A DNA stretch of 64,000 nucleotides from Leeuwenhoekiella aestuarii. Lineage in GTDB: Bacteria > Bacteroidota > Bacteroidia > Flavobacteriales > Flavobacteriaceae. Below are positions 51,580-61,091 of the stretch, in pieces (within the stretch, counting starts at the first letter, position 1; each line of letters begins with the position of its first letter). The DNA is taken from NCBI RefSeq assembly GCF_004104055.1, contig NZ_QOVJ01000007.1:1-64000 (forward strand). Direction: 5' to 3'. The notes beneath the pieces are model-generated. The model was given only the letters and a program-made list of their open reading frames with translations. It was not told where the DNA came from and searched no databases. A program made the translations under genes and the position numbers.

Positions 51580-52899
51580 ATGCAAACCGAAGTCACAATC
51601 ACCGGCTATGAAGTTGTAGATGTACGCTTCCCTACCAGCCAATTTCTGGACGGTTCAGACGCTATGAATCCCGATCCCGATTATTCTGCTGCTTATGTCA
51701 TTCTCAAAACTTCGCAGGAAGGTCTGGAAGGTCACGGTCTCACCTTCACGATAGGTCGTGGCAACGAGCTGTGTGTGGCCGCGATTGACTCGATAATGCC
51801 ATTGATTCTCAATAAAACACTGGCATCCTTTACCGAAAATATGGGTGCTTTTTGGAAAATGATCACCGGTGACAGTCAACTGCGCTGGTTAGGTCCCGAA
51901 AAAGGAGTGATTCATCTGGCGACGGGAGCGGTGGTAAATGCCGTTTGGGATTTATACGCCAAGGCGGAAGAAAAACCGCTTTGGAAACTACTGGCAGGTA
52001 TGAGTCCGGAAGAACTGGTCTCTTGCGTGGATTTCACTTACGTTACCGATGCGATTACCCCTGCTGAAGCGATAACCATGCTTAAAAAGCTCGAAGCCAC
52101 TAAGCAGGAACGTATAGATCACCTGCTCCAAAATGGGTATCCCGCGTATACAACCTCTGCAGGCTGGTTAGGTTACAGCGATGAGAAAATGCGAAAACTA
52201 TGTCGTGAGGCTAAAGCCGAAGGTTTTAAGCATATGAAAATCAAAGTAGGCAAAGACCTTAAAGATGATATGCGCCGGGCACAAATCATTCGTGAAGAAA
52301 TAGGTGACGACCTCAAGCTGATGATGGATGCCAATCAAAAATGGGATGTGACCGAAGCTATCGCAAATATGGCCGAACTCAAAAAATTCAACCCCTGGTG
52401 GATTGAAGAACCTACGAGCCCGGATGATGTTTTGGGACACGCAGCCATCGCAAAAGCGGTTGCTCCTATAAAAGTAGCGACCGGAGAACATTGTCAAAAT
52501 CGGGTTATTTTTAAACAACTTATGCAGGCAGGCGCCATCGAGATTTGTCAGATAGACAGCTGCAGATTAGCCGGTGTTAACGAGGTGCTTGCAGTATTGC
52601 TTATGGCTGCCAAATTTGAAATTCCGGTATGTCCGCACGCCGGTGGTGTAGGCCTGTGCGAATATGTTCAACACTTATCTATGATTGATTATATTGCCAT
52701 TAGCGGTTCGCTTGAAAATCGTATTATAGAGTATGTAGATCACCTGCACGAGCATTTCTTTGATCCTGTAGTGATTAAAAACGGTGCCTATATGCCGCCG
52801 CAAATGCCGGGTTACAGCATAACTATGAAACCGGAATCACTTAAAGAGTATACGTTTCCAACCGGAAAAATCTGGCAGGAAATCGCCAAAACCAAATAA
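51580..52899 (+). CDS. L-fuconate dehydratase (enolase superfamily)
   Basis: This 439-aa protein follows the Xanthomonas L-fuconate dehydratase closely. The catalytic KxK is K220-K222 (KIKVG). The metal ligands are predicted at D250 (MDANQKWD), E276 (WWIEEPTSPDD) and E303 (ATGEHCQNR), with the general acid H353 in PHAGGVGLCE. The stretch VQHLSMIDYIAISG matches the family C-terminus. It removes water from L-fuconate to give 2-keto-3-deoxy-L-fuconate. The start follows a perfect -7 box. Next comes the second fucosidase after a 4-bp gap. Confidence 0.95.
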   Translation: MQTEVTITGYEVVDVRFPTSQFLDGSDAMNPDPDYSAAYVILKTSQEGLEGHGLTFTIGRGNELCVAAIDSIMPLILNKTLASFTENMGAFWKMITGDSQLRWLGPEKGVIHLATGAVVNAVWDLYAKAEEKPLWKLLAGMSPEELVSCVDFTYVTDAITPAEAITMLKKLEATKQERIDHLLQNGYPAYTTSAGWLGYSDEKMRKLCREAKAEGFKHMKIKVGKDLKDDMRRAQIIREEIGDDLKLMMDANQKWDVTEAIANMAELKKFNPWWIEEPTSPDDVLGHAAIAKAVAPIKVATGEHCQNRVIFKQLMQAGAIEICQIDSCRLAGVNEVLAVLLMAAKFEIPVCPHAGGVGLCEYVQHLSMIDYIAISGSLENRIIEYVDHLHEHFFDPVVIKNGAYMPPQMPGYSITMKPESLKEYTFPTGKIWQEIAKTK

Positions 52900-52903
52900 A
52901 ACT

Positions 52904-54223
52904 ATGAAAAAGCGCATATGTATTACTGCCCTACTCTTACTAAATCTATATTTGGCTTTAGGTCAGACCGACTATACGCCTTCACCTGAAAATCTGGAAA
53001 ACAGAGCCTGGTTTCAGGATGCGAAATTTGGCCTGTTTATTCATTGGGGTGTATATACTACGCTGGGAGACGGAGAATGGGTTATGCAACAGCAAAAGAT
53101 TAAAACAGACCGGTATGAATTGCTACCGGATTTTTTCAATCCGCAGCAGTTTAATGCCAAAGCCTGGGTTAAACTGGCTAAGGCGGCAGGTATGAAATAC
53201 ATCACGATCACGACCAAGCATCACGACGGTTTTGCGATGTATGATTCAAAATTTTCCGATTATAACATTGTAGACGATACACCCTATGGCAAAGATATTT
53301 TTAGACTGCTTGAGGAAGCCTGTAAAAAAGAGGGTATTAAGCTTTTTGCCTATTACTCGCAGTTAGACTGGCATCATCCTGATTACTATCCCAGAGGGAA
53401 AACCGGTCAGGATTTAGGTCGGCCAGAATCTGGTAACTGGCAAGATTATATAAGGTATCAAAATGCGCAAATCAAAGAACTAGCCGAAAATTATGACATC
53501 GCAGGGTTTTGGTTTGATGGATATTGGGATCAAAACGATTTAAAAAAAGCCGGCAAACCCTATGAGGATTTTGATTTGGAAGCAACGTATAAAATCATTC
53601 ACGGCGTGAATTCCGGTTTGCTCATTGGTAACAACCACCATCTTGCACCTATTGCAGGCGAAGATTTTCAGATGTTTGAAAAAGACCTTCCGGGGAAAAA
53701 TACTGCTGGCTTTAGTGAAGGTTCTCAAATAGGCAATTTACCCTTAGAAACTTGTGAAACCATAAATCATTCGTGGGGTTTCAATCTACAGGACGGCAAT
53801 CATAAATCGTTCAGCGAATTGATTCAGTATTTGATTAAGGCTGCGGGCAATAATGCTAATTTTTTGCTTAATGTAGGTCCTATGCCTAACGGAAAAATAC
53901 AGCAGGAGCATCAGGATTTGCTAATGCAAATGGGTTCTTGGCTGCAAGAAAACGGAGAAAGTATTTATGACACACGTGGCGGCATGTTTCAGGGTGCCGA
54001 TTATGTTTCGACTGAAAAAAACCAAACTACATACCTGCATGTTCTTAATACTGATCTGAATACCCTGAGTATCCCTTTCGCCAAAAAACGCATTAAAACA
54101 TTAAGTTGGTTTGATGATGGTAAGCCGGTAAAATACAAGATTAAGAAAAACGTATTGACGATCTATCTGAATGAAGCGCATCGCGATGCGGTAGATACTA
54201 TTATTAAACTCACTTTAAAATAA
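52904..54223 (+). CDS. GH29 alpha-L-fucosidase, exported
   Basis: This 439-aa protein has a signal peptide (1-20, ALGQ) and GH29 motifs: WFQDAKFGLFIHWGVYTTLG, ITTKHHDGFAMY with substrate histidines, and AGFWFDGYWDQ with predicted nucleophile D205. It is shorter than the other fucosidase, lacking an extended C-terminal domain. It is embedded in the catabolic operon between the dehydratase and the SDR gene. It should release fucose in the periplasm or outside. A linkage preference cannot be given. Confidence 0.93.
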   Translation: MKKRICITALLLLNLYLALGQTDYTPSPENLENRAWFQDAKFGLFIHWGVYTTLGDGEWVMQQQKIKTDRYELLPDFFNPQQFNAKAWVKLAKAAGMKYITITTKHHDGFAMYDSKFSDYNIVDDTPYGKDIFRLLEEACKKEGIKLFAYYSQLDWHHPDYYPRGKTGQDLGRPESGNWQDYIRYQNAQIKELAENYDIAGFWFDGYWDQNDLKKAGKPYEDFDLEATYKIIHGVNSGLLIGNNHHLAPIAGEDFQMFEKDLPGKNTAGFSEGSQIGNLPLETCETINHSWGFNLQDGNHKSFSELIQYLIKAAGNNANFLLNVGPMPNGKIQQEHQDLLMQMGSWLQENGESIYDTRGGMFQGADYVSTEKNQTTYLHVLNTDLNTLSIPFAKKRIKTLSWFDDGKPVKYKIKKNVLTIYLNEAHRDAVDTIIKLTLK

Positions 54224-54229
54224 TTTGAC

Positions 54230-55006
54230 ATGACCCCTTTTAATATATCTGGAAAAACAGCACTAATTACCGGTGGAGCCAGCGGTATAGGACGTGCCAT
54301 CGCCGAAGTTTTTGCTAAAAACGGAGCTCAGGTTTACATTCTTGACTATAATGAAACGCAGGCTGAAGAAGTTGCTGAAGCCTTTAGAGCTGATAACTTG
54401 GAGCTTCACTATAAAATATGCGATGTTTCTAAAGAAGATGAAGTACAGCAGGTGATTGATGAGATCGCCGATGAAAATTCGCTCGATATATTGGTTAATA
54501 ATGCCGGGGTTGCCCACGTGGGAAACATTGAAAATACCACCGAAGCAGATCTTGACCGTATTTACGCTATAAACATCAAGGGTGTCTTTAACTGCGCAAA
54601 AGCCGTTATCAAGCACATGAAAGGCAAAAGCGGAGTCATTATCAATATGGCTTCCATTGCATCTTCGGTTGGGATCTCAGACCGTTTTGCGTACTCCATG
54701 TCAAAAGGCGCCGTACTCACGATGACCTATTCCATCGCAAAAGACTATGTTGATGAGGGCATCAGATGCAACAGCATCTCCCCTGCTCGCGTTCACACGC
54801 CATTTGTAGATGGTTTTATTGCAAAAAATTACCCCGACAATCAGGAAGAGATGTTTGAGAAACTATCAAAAACCCAACCTTTGGGCCGTATGGGCAAACC
54901 TGTAGAAATTGCCCATCTCGCCCTGTATCTGGTCTCTGATGAAGCATCTTTTATCACCGGGACAGACTTCCCCATCGATGGCGGATTTATAAAACTAAAT
55001 GGATAA
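54230..55006 (+). CDS. SDR, predicted 2-keto-3-deoxy-L-fuconate dehydrogenase
   Basis: This 258-aa short-chain dehydrogenase has TGGASGIG (cofactor), NNAG, a catalytic serine in NMASIAS and YSMSK (YxxxK). The C-terminus TGTDFPIDGGFIKLNG is classical. It resembles the 2-keto-3-deoxy-L-fuconate 4-dehydrogenase of the non-phosphorylative fucose pathway and lies between dehydratase and hydrolase genes, as expected for that step. It would make 2,4-diketo-3-deoxy-L-fuconate with NAD+. Confidence 0.9.
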   Translation: MTPFNISGKTALITGGASGIGRAIAEVFAKNGAQVYILDYNETQAEEVAEAFRADNLELHYKICDVSKEDEVQQVIDEIADENSLDILVNNAGVAHVGNIENTTEADLDRIYAINIKGVFNCAKAVIKHMKGKSGVIINMASIASSVGISDRFAYSMSKGAVLTMTYSIAKDYVDEGIRCNSISPARVHTPFVDGFIAKNYPDNQEEMFEKLSKTQPLGRMGKPVEIAHLALYLVSDEASFITGTDFPIDGGFIKLNG

Positions 55007-55024
55007 CTTTTTAACTAGAAGATT

Positions 55025-55888
55025 ATGAAATTAATACGTTTCGGCGAAGCCGGAAATGAAAAACCGGGAGTGCTTTTAGACTCCGGAAAACGCATAGATG
55101 TATCAGGCTTTGGTGAAGATTATACCGAAGCATTTTTTGAAACAGATGGTCTTGACCGACTCAAAACGTGGTTAAGCAAAGAACAGGACAATTGTCCGGA
55201 AGTTTCCGCAGTAACCCGTCTGGGCGCACCTCTGGTACGTCCTTCAAAAATTGTATGCATCGGTCTTAATTACGTTTCGCATGCTAAAGAAACCGGAATG
55301 GAAGTTCCTAAAGAACCCATTTTGTTCTTTAAAGCGACCTCGGCAATTGTGGGACCTAATGACGATGTGATCATTCCCAAGGGAAGTGAAAAGACAGACT
55401 GGGAAGTTGAACTCGCCGTGGTAATCGGCAAAAAAGCCTCTTATGTGAGTGAAGCCGAAGCTTTAGATTATGTAGCTGGTTACACCCTACACAACGATTA
55501 CAGCGAGCGTGCCTTTCAAATCGAGCGTGCCGGGCAATGGGTTAAGGGAAAAAGCTGTGACACCTTTGCGCCTTTAGGTCCTTTTATCGCGACCAAAGAC
55601 GAAATCAAAGATCCTAATAAACTCAACCTGTGGCTGAAATTGAATGGTGAGGAATTGCAAAACAGCAATACTTCAGATTTTGTATTTAACGTGCAGCAGG
55701 TGGTGAGTTACATCAGTCAGTTTATGACTTTGCTTCCGGGAGATGTCATTTCAACCGGAACTCCTTTTGGTGTGGGAATGGGCTTCAAACCACCACGCTA
55801 CCTGAAACCGGGCGATGTAGTTGAATTGGGCATCGAAGGTTTAGGGACTTCTAAACAAACTGCAAAGGCCTATTCAGCAATTAAATAA
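55025..55888 (+). CDS. FAH-family 2,4-diketo-3-deoxy-L-fuconate hydrolase
   Basis: This 287-aa fumarylacetoacetate-hydrolase-family protein has the motif CIGLNYVSHAKETGMEVPKE, the metal-binding glutamates and aspartate in SEKTDWEVELAVVIGK, and the DVISTGTPFGVGMGFKPPR loop. In this pathway it splits 2,4-diketo-3-deoxy-L-fuconate to pyruvate and L-lactate. It closes the plus-strand operon, and the gene order matches the Xanthomonas-type fucose pathway. The start follows the SDR stop by 18 bp. Confidence 0.93.
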   Translation: MKLIRFGEAGNEKPGVLLDSGKRIDVSGFGEDYTEAFFETDGLDRLKTWLSKEQDNCPEVSAVTRLGAPLVRPSKIVCIGLNYVSHAKETGMEVPKEPILFFKATSAIVGPNDDVIIPKGSEKTDWEVELAVVIGKKASYVSEAEALDYVAGYTLHNDYSERAFQIERAGQWVKGKSCDTFAPLGPFIATKDEIKDPNKLNLWLKLNGEELQNSNTSDFVFNVQQVVSYISQFMTLLPGDVISTGTPFGVGMGFKPPRYLKPGDVVELGIEGLGTSKQTAKAYSAIK

Positions 55889-55941
55889 TCACAATAAATT
55901 TTAGATTGCAGAACATCCTATTTTATACTGAATCCATCCAG

Positions 55942-56712
55942 TTATTTTTTATGAAAACATGCGCTAAGCATTTCATAGAGTTCTGGATGGTTCTTTTTAA
56001 GTAAAATGGGATTTTCGAAAAAATATTCTGAAGCTACCGCAAAAAACTCCGCTTCATTAGTGCTTCCGTAGTTGCGTATATCAGATTTATTATCATTAAT
56101 GGCCTCCATTTCTCTATGAATTAATTTTAGCCAGGGAATACTATACGAGTGAGCAATAAGTCGCTCGGGGATACCATCTGCGACACCATCTGTCATATCT
56201 ATCAAGTGTACGAACTCGTGAATGCCGGTATTGTGCAGATCTGATTTTTTATCAAAACCTTCATGAAGTGCTTTTCTTGAGAGGATCATTTGATGATTAA
56301 AACGTCCTGAACCAACCATCCCGGCAATATGTTTCTGCTCATCTTTATGTCCAAAATTCAAATCATCATTAAAATGATCTGGATATATAAGCACGGTACT
56401 CAGATTAATATAATGCCAGGCGGGAAATCCAAAAACAGGAATAACAGCACTTGCGGCTACTAATAATTTGTCAAGATCTTCTAACTCAAAATTTATGCTT
56501 TCGATATAAATTTCACTCAAAAATTGCATCATTCGTTGCTGAAAGCGCTCCTGTTCTGCGACATTCAACTGCTCATAAAAATGTACATTTTGAAGTAATA
56601 ATGTATGCCAGCCAGATGGAAATGTAGCGACTTTTCGCTTTTGCTGCCTGCTTAGTATAATAATTGCAAATGCCAGCAAAAGCAATGCCACTACTAAAAT
56701 TATGTAGTTCAT
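55942..56712 (-). CDS. MtfA/M90-like zinc metallopeptidase, membrane-anchored
   Basis: I chose the ATG at 56712 because it begins directly before the membrane helix (MNYIILVVALLLLAFAIIIL). The longer frame to 56745 adds eleven residues. The zinc motif is HEFVH (about residues 165-169 from this start), followed by a downstream glutamate in the EAEFFAVASEYFFENP segment typical of the M90/MtfA group. E. coli MtfA binds Mlc; the function of this membrane-anchored version is not known. It stands alone, convergent with the fucose operon. Confidence 0.85.
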   Translation of the reverse strand: MNYIILVVALLLLAFAIIILSRQQKRKVATFPSGWHTLLLQNVHFYEQLNVAEQERFQQRMMQFLSEIYIESINFELEDLDKLLVAASAVIPVFGFPAWHYINLSTVLIYPDHFNDDLNFGHKDEQKHIAGMVGSGRFNHQMILSRKALHEGFDKKSDLHNTGIHEFVHLIDMTDGVADGIPERLIAHSYSIPWLKLIHREMEAINDNKSDIRNYGSTNEAEFFAVASEYFFENPILLKKNHPELYEMLSACFHKK

Positions 56713-57011
56713 AGAAATCTTCTCAAATTGAAAACGGTGGATCAAAAATAGTCATACTTAAACCGTGCAATATATCTGATTTTGAATAATTTTAGAAATA
56801 AATTAAAATATTTACTGGCTTAAAGCAGAATGTTCAAAACATTAGAAAAAGTTATTTCACTAAACGAAACATTTGACAATTCTTTAGAATTAATTTATCG
56901 ACTTCCATACAATTCTAGCCTATTTTTGATTTTCCCTATGCAGCAGATGTTTTCTCATCAATAAAAAGTGCTACTGAATCATTATTTACTTATTTTCAAT
57001 CAAAATAACCT

Positions 57012-60000
57012 TTGACAAACCCTGATAGACAGAAAAAGAAATCAACCAAACGCAAGCGTTATTTTGGACTTATTTTGGGTCTTATTATTTTGGTTCCATT
57101 AGGTCTATTCACATTAGGTTGGCAAAGTCGAAATTTGATTATAGATGGTTTGCAAGAATGGTATAACGCAAATCATGAAGGAACCTTAAAAATCGGTGAT
57201 GTAGAGGCTACTTTTTTAACCGGTTTTCCCAATGTTGGTTTTACGATCAACGATATTTTTCAAAGCGAAAAGGATTCTATTACCTTTAAAAGGAAATCAA
57301 TTTTTATTGATAAAGCCTTAGTGACTATTAGTACTCGTGATCTTATTCGCGGAGACTTTCAATTTAAGCGTATAAATATTGATAGTGTTTCTATTTATTC
57401 TGAAGTAGTCTCTGATAAGTCTTATGAATACCACGTAAAGCAAAAATTAAACAATCTACCTAATACTAATTCTCCATTTGTTTTTCCTTCTTGGATAGAT
57501 CCTAATGCTACAAAATTTAGAGTCAAACAAGTAAAATATGTTGCTAAGGATAGTATGTTTCACAAGAATTTTGATATAGCGTTTCACAATATTAGTGGTG
57601 AACTTAAAATGGATAAATCAGTTATAAATGGTTCTTTGAGTTTTGAAGCTGACGTCAATAAGCTGGGGTTTAATACAAAAAAAGGGAGCTTTTTAAAAGA
57701 AACCAAAGTATCAGGCAATCCTGAATTCACCTTAGATACAGATACAAATGTTTTAAATGTTTCCGATTTTATACTAACACTAGATGAAGAGCAATTTAGG
57801 GTGAGTTCTAGCTTTGATTTAATAGAACCTTCCTACCACCTTAGTCTTTCGAACGACAAGCTTCAATTTGATTCTTTACACAAATTTCTTTCTGATAGCA
57901 TTGCAACAAAGATAGCGCCGTATGCAATCAAAAAACCTATTAAAACAAGTCTCACCCTAGATGGGTTATTTCAATTTAGAAATACACCAGAGATCAATGC
58001 CGATTTTAAAAGCACAGATAATACGGTAAGTTTTAGCGATAATTATACGCTCTCAAATACCAATTTTGAAGGATACTTAACGAATAAGATATATGAGTCT
58101 GATAGTCTTCAGAGCTTAAAAGGCACTAAAAAAGATATTAAAATAGTTTTCAATAAGGTCACTGGTAATCTCAAAGGGATGACTTTAAGCTTAGACAATA
58201 GTTATTATCAATCTACACCTGAGTATCATAATTATGTCGTAGCAAATCTTAATTTAGCTGGTAAAAACGAATCGATCGCCCAAGTATTAAACAATGAAAA
58301 TTTTGATTTTAAAGGCGGAGATTTTACTTTAAATGCTAAGCTTAGTGGAGATATTGATCATCCTGAAAATCTATTCAACTTTGCAGAAGGAAACTTTTTA
58401 CTCAACAATAGTCAGGTTGTTCTCAAGAAAAATGGATTGCAATTACCCGTAAAAACCATCAAGCTTAGTTTAGATAATAAAAAGTCATTTTTAGAAGAGC
58501 TAAACATTGAACTTGAAAGAAGTGAGAATCTCGTTTTTAAAGGGCATCTCAATAATATATCTTCTTTGATCTCAAATTATCCAGTGGAACCCACAAGTAG
58601 TTTTGTGGAGTTAAAATCTGAATATTTGAATGTAGATGAACTCATTGCTACAGCTAAAGAAATGATTCCGGAATCTGATAAAAGCAAGGACGACCGTAAA
58701 ACCATAAATGAGGTCCTCACGACTATTTTTAATAAATTTCATCCCCGATTTAAGCTCAACTTAGACAATGTTGTTTACAACTCAATTCAGTATCAAAATG
58801 TAAGTTCAAATATAGAATTGACAAGTACTGAGAACATTAGCATTAATGATTTTCACATCAATTATCAAGGATCTGAAACCGAATTAAATGGAAGTCTAGT
58901 TATTCCTAAAACAGATAATGCTAAAAGCCAACCTATTCATCTTAACGTTATAGCAAAGTCTCAGGGTTCACTTGCTGTTTTTCAAGACTTATTTGAGATA
59001 AAATTAGTGAATATCAATGCCGGTAACTTTGAATTTTCTGGAAGTGTAGCCGGAAATATTCAAAAATTCAATCAACTTCTGGATAATGCCAAGGGTACTT
59101 TAAAGCTAAAAAATGCAAACTTCTACTATCCTAGTGCTGGGTTTGATATCGACTTTGATTCGTTATCAGTAAAGATTGCAAATTCTAATATCATTTTAGA
59201 TCAGGTAGAACTAGAAGTGGGAAGCTTGCATCCTTTTATTTTAAATGGAAATATTAAAAATTTCACCAATATCCTTTTAGACAATAATAATGCAAGAGGC
59301 AGTGTATATCTAAATGTGAAAGCTCCTTTTGTAGACGGTGATCAGTGGATGGAAATGGTAAATTCTTTAAGTAAAAAAGATGCTCCTTCTCCTAAGCCTA
59401 AATCAAGAGAATTATCAAAAGCCTTTAAAGATATAAACAGATTACAACCTCAGGTTTCTTTAAATATTGATTCTTTAAAATACAAGGGATTGATTACTAA
59501 AAACGTTGATGCTTTAGTCTATTTTCTGAACGATTCTGTTTTAAAATTAGATCATCTTAAGGTCAATTATAAAAAATCTCAGGCACACTTAAATGGAACT
59601 ATTCATTCTTTAAAGAAGATAAAAAATACAAAAGAAAATCCCTTTGATTTAAAATTTGAGGCTAGAGCTTCGGGAAATACTACCGATCTCAATGATTATT
59701 TAAAAACAATCAACTTCATATTTGAGTCTGGTGAATTTGATTTTAAAGGTGATTATCAAGGAGAAGCTTCAGACTTAGCTATTTTCAATACAGATGCAAG
59801 GGGAAGTTTAAAACTGGTAGATTCTAAAGTTAATTTTCCGTTAGCAGATATTCAGATACCTATAGATAGTCTTCGCTTAGAGATCAATAACGATTTTGCT
59901 AATCTTGAAACTTTAAATGTAAACCTGCCCGGTAAAAGTGCATTGCGTGTTTCTGGATCTATTAATAATTTCTCTGATTTCATCAATAATTCAATAGAAA

Positions 60001-60956
60001 ATGAAGAACACATTTCAACTTTTAATATCAGTTCTCCCTATCTCAACACTGCAGATCTTGTGACTCTTTTTGATACGAGTAAAAAAAATAAAGACACGTT
60101 AACTAAAAAACCCTTAAAGATTCAAAACCTGAAGGATATTCTGAATACCATTAATGACTCCTATTATCCACAGGGAAGCATTTCAATTGATACACTCATT
60201 CATAAGAATTTAAGGCTGACAAATTTTGACACTTACCTCCTTTTTGACAATAAAGAAAATCTGAAAATTCAAAAAAGCAATATTGACTTCTATGAGGGTA
60301 AATTACATATTGAAGCTGTTGCCAATATATCTGAACCCAATAATTTACCAGTAAATCTTACTATTGATGCAACTGATATAGATATTAAAAAGTTTGCTGA
60401 AGGTCTTGAGTATTTTGGGAATAAAAACTTAGAGAACATAGATAAACTGGGTGGAATAATAAACGTGAATCTTCTTGCAACAGGAGTACTCAATAATGAT
60501 GGAACGCTAAATCCTAATAGTCTAAATGGTGAACTGCAGTTGAATATTCAAAACCTCTCGCTGCATAACTACAAGCCTTTGATGGAAAGTGTTGTTTTAC
60601 TTAAAGAAGATCGCTTTAAAGAATTAGAGTTTAGACCTATTACTCAAACTTTTAAAGTGGTAAACGGTGAAGTAATTATTCCACGTACTGAAATTCAATC
60701 TTCTGCAGTTCAGGTTTTTGCTGAAGGAACAATCAAACTGGATGACTATGTCAATATTTGGTTTTCTGTGCCTTGGAAGAATTTAAAGTTAAATGACGGA
60801 CTTTCATTACCGAAAAAGACCACTTTTGATGATGCTGGAGCTAAATTCTACATCAACCTCCTTCAAGATCAAGAGAGTGTGAAAAAACGTAAACAAAAAC
60901 TTCACTTCAAAATCAAATTGTGGAATAGCAACTTGAAAAACTCTGAAAAAGAATGA
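57012..60956 (+). CDS. AsmA-like protein, very large (1314 aa)
   Basis: A short basic N-terminus and one membrane helix (FGLILGLIILVPLGLFTLGW) anchor a long periplasmic protein built of repeated beta-strand stretches with the AsmA style: NLDNVVYNSIQYQNVSSNIE, GTLKLKNANFYYPSAGFDID, GSLKLVDSKVNFPLADIQIP. AsmA-like proteins form beta-groove bridges for lipid movement between membranes. The frame begins with TTG at 57012. The next in-frame ATG lies far inside the protein, after the membrane helix, so TTG is the likely start. Operon partners are not seen. It may serve outer-membrane lipid homeostasis. Confidence 0.85.
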   Translation: MTNPDRQKKKSTKRKRYFGLILGLIILVPLGLFTLGWQSRNLIIDGLQEWYNANHEGTLKIGDVEATFLTGFPNVGFTINDIFQSEKDSITFKRKSIFIDKALVTISTRDLIRGDFQFKRINIDSVSIYSEVVSDKSYEYHVKQKLNNLPNTNSPFVFPSWIDPNATKFRVKQVKYVAKDSMFHKNFDIAFHNISGELKMDKSVINGSLSFEADVNKLGFNTKKGSFLKETKVSGNPEFTLDTDTNVLNVSDFILTLDEEQFRVSSSFDLIEPSYHLSLSNDKLQFDSLHKFLSDSIATKIAPYAIKKPIKTSLTLDGLFQFRNTPEINADFKSTDNTVSFSDNYTLSNTNFEGYLTNKIYESDSLQSLKGTKKDIKIVFNKVTGNLKGMTLSLDNSYYQSTPEYHNYVVANLNLAGKNESIAQVLNNENFDFKGGDFTLNAKLSGDIDHPENLFNFAEGNFLLNNSQVVLKKNGLQLPVKTIKLSLDNKKSFLEELNIELERSENLVFKGHLNNISSLISNYPVEPTSSFVELKSEYLNVDELIATAKEMIPESDKSKDDRKTINEVLTTIFNKFHPRFKLNLDNVVYNSIQYQNVSSNIELTSTENISINDFHINYQGSETELNGSLVIPKTDNAKSQPIHLNVIAKSQGSLAVFQDLFEIKLVNINAGNFEFSGSVAGNIQKFNQLLDNAKGTLKLKNANFYYPSAGFDIDFDSLSVKIANSNIILDQVELEVGSLHPFILNGNIKNFTNILLDNNNARGSVYLNVKAPFVDGDQWMEMVNSLSKKDAPSPKPKSRELSKAFKDINRLQPQVSLNIDSLKYKGLITKNVDALVYFLNDSVLKLDHLKVNYKKSQAHLNGTIHSLKKIKNTKENPFDLKFEARASGNTTDLNDYLKTINFIFESGEFDFKGDYQGEASDLAIFNTDARGSLKLVDSKVNFPLADIQIPIDSLRLEINNDFANLETLNVNLPGKSALRVSGSINNFSDFINNSIENEEHISTFNISSPYLNTADLVTLFDTSKKNKDTLTKKPLKIQNLKDILNTINDSYYPQGSISIDTLIHKNLRLTNFDTYLLFDNKENLKIQKSNIDFYEGKLHIEAVANISEPNNLPVNLTIDATDIDIKKFAEGLEYFGNKNLENIDKLGGIINVNLLATGVLNNDGTLNPNSLNGELQLNIQNLSLHNYKPLMESVVLLKEDRFKELEFRPITQTFKVVNGEVIIPRTEIQSSAVQVFAEGTIKLDDYVNIWFSVPWKNLKLNDGLSLPKKTTFDDAGAKFYINLLQDQESVKKRKQKLHFKIKLWNSNLKNSEKE

Positions 60957-60991
60957 TATACTAGTTCTAGTACTAATTGATTTTAGCTGAT

Positions 60992-61023
60992 AAAAAAAGC
61001 CTCAATAAAATTGAGGCCCCTTT
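60992..61023. terminator. Bidirectional terminator between the AsmA-like and GH30 genes
   Basis: GCCTCAA-taaaa-TTGAGGC (60999-61017) is a perfect 7-bp stem. On the minus strand it is followed by seven T (plus-strand A-run 60992-60998), so it works best for the GH30 transcript. On the plus strand the T-run is short. Confidence 0.75.
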
Positions 61024-61091
61024 GCCTGTTTAATAGTAAAATAACACACTTATAATTAACATTTAAACAGGTATTTTTATTTTTCGCTAGT

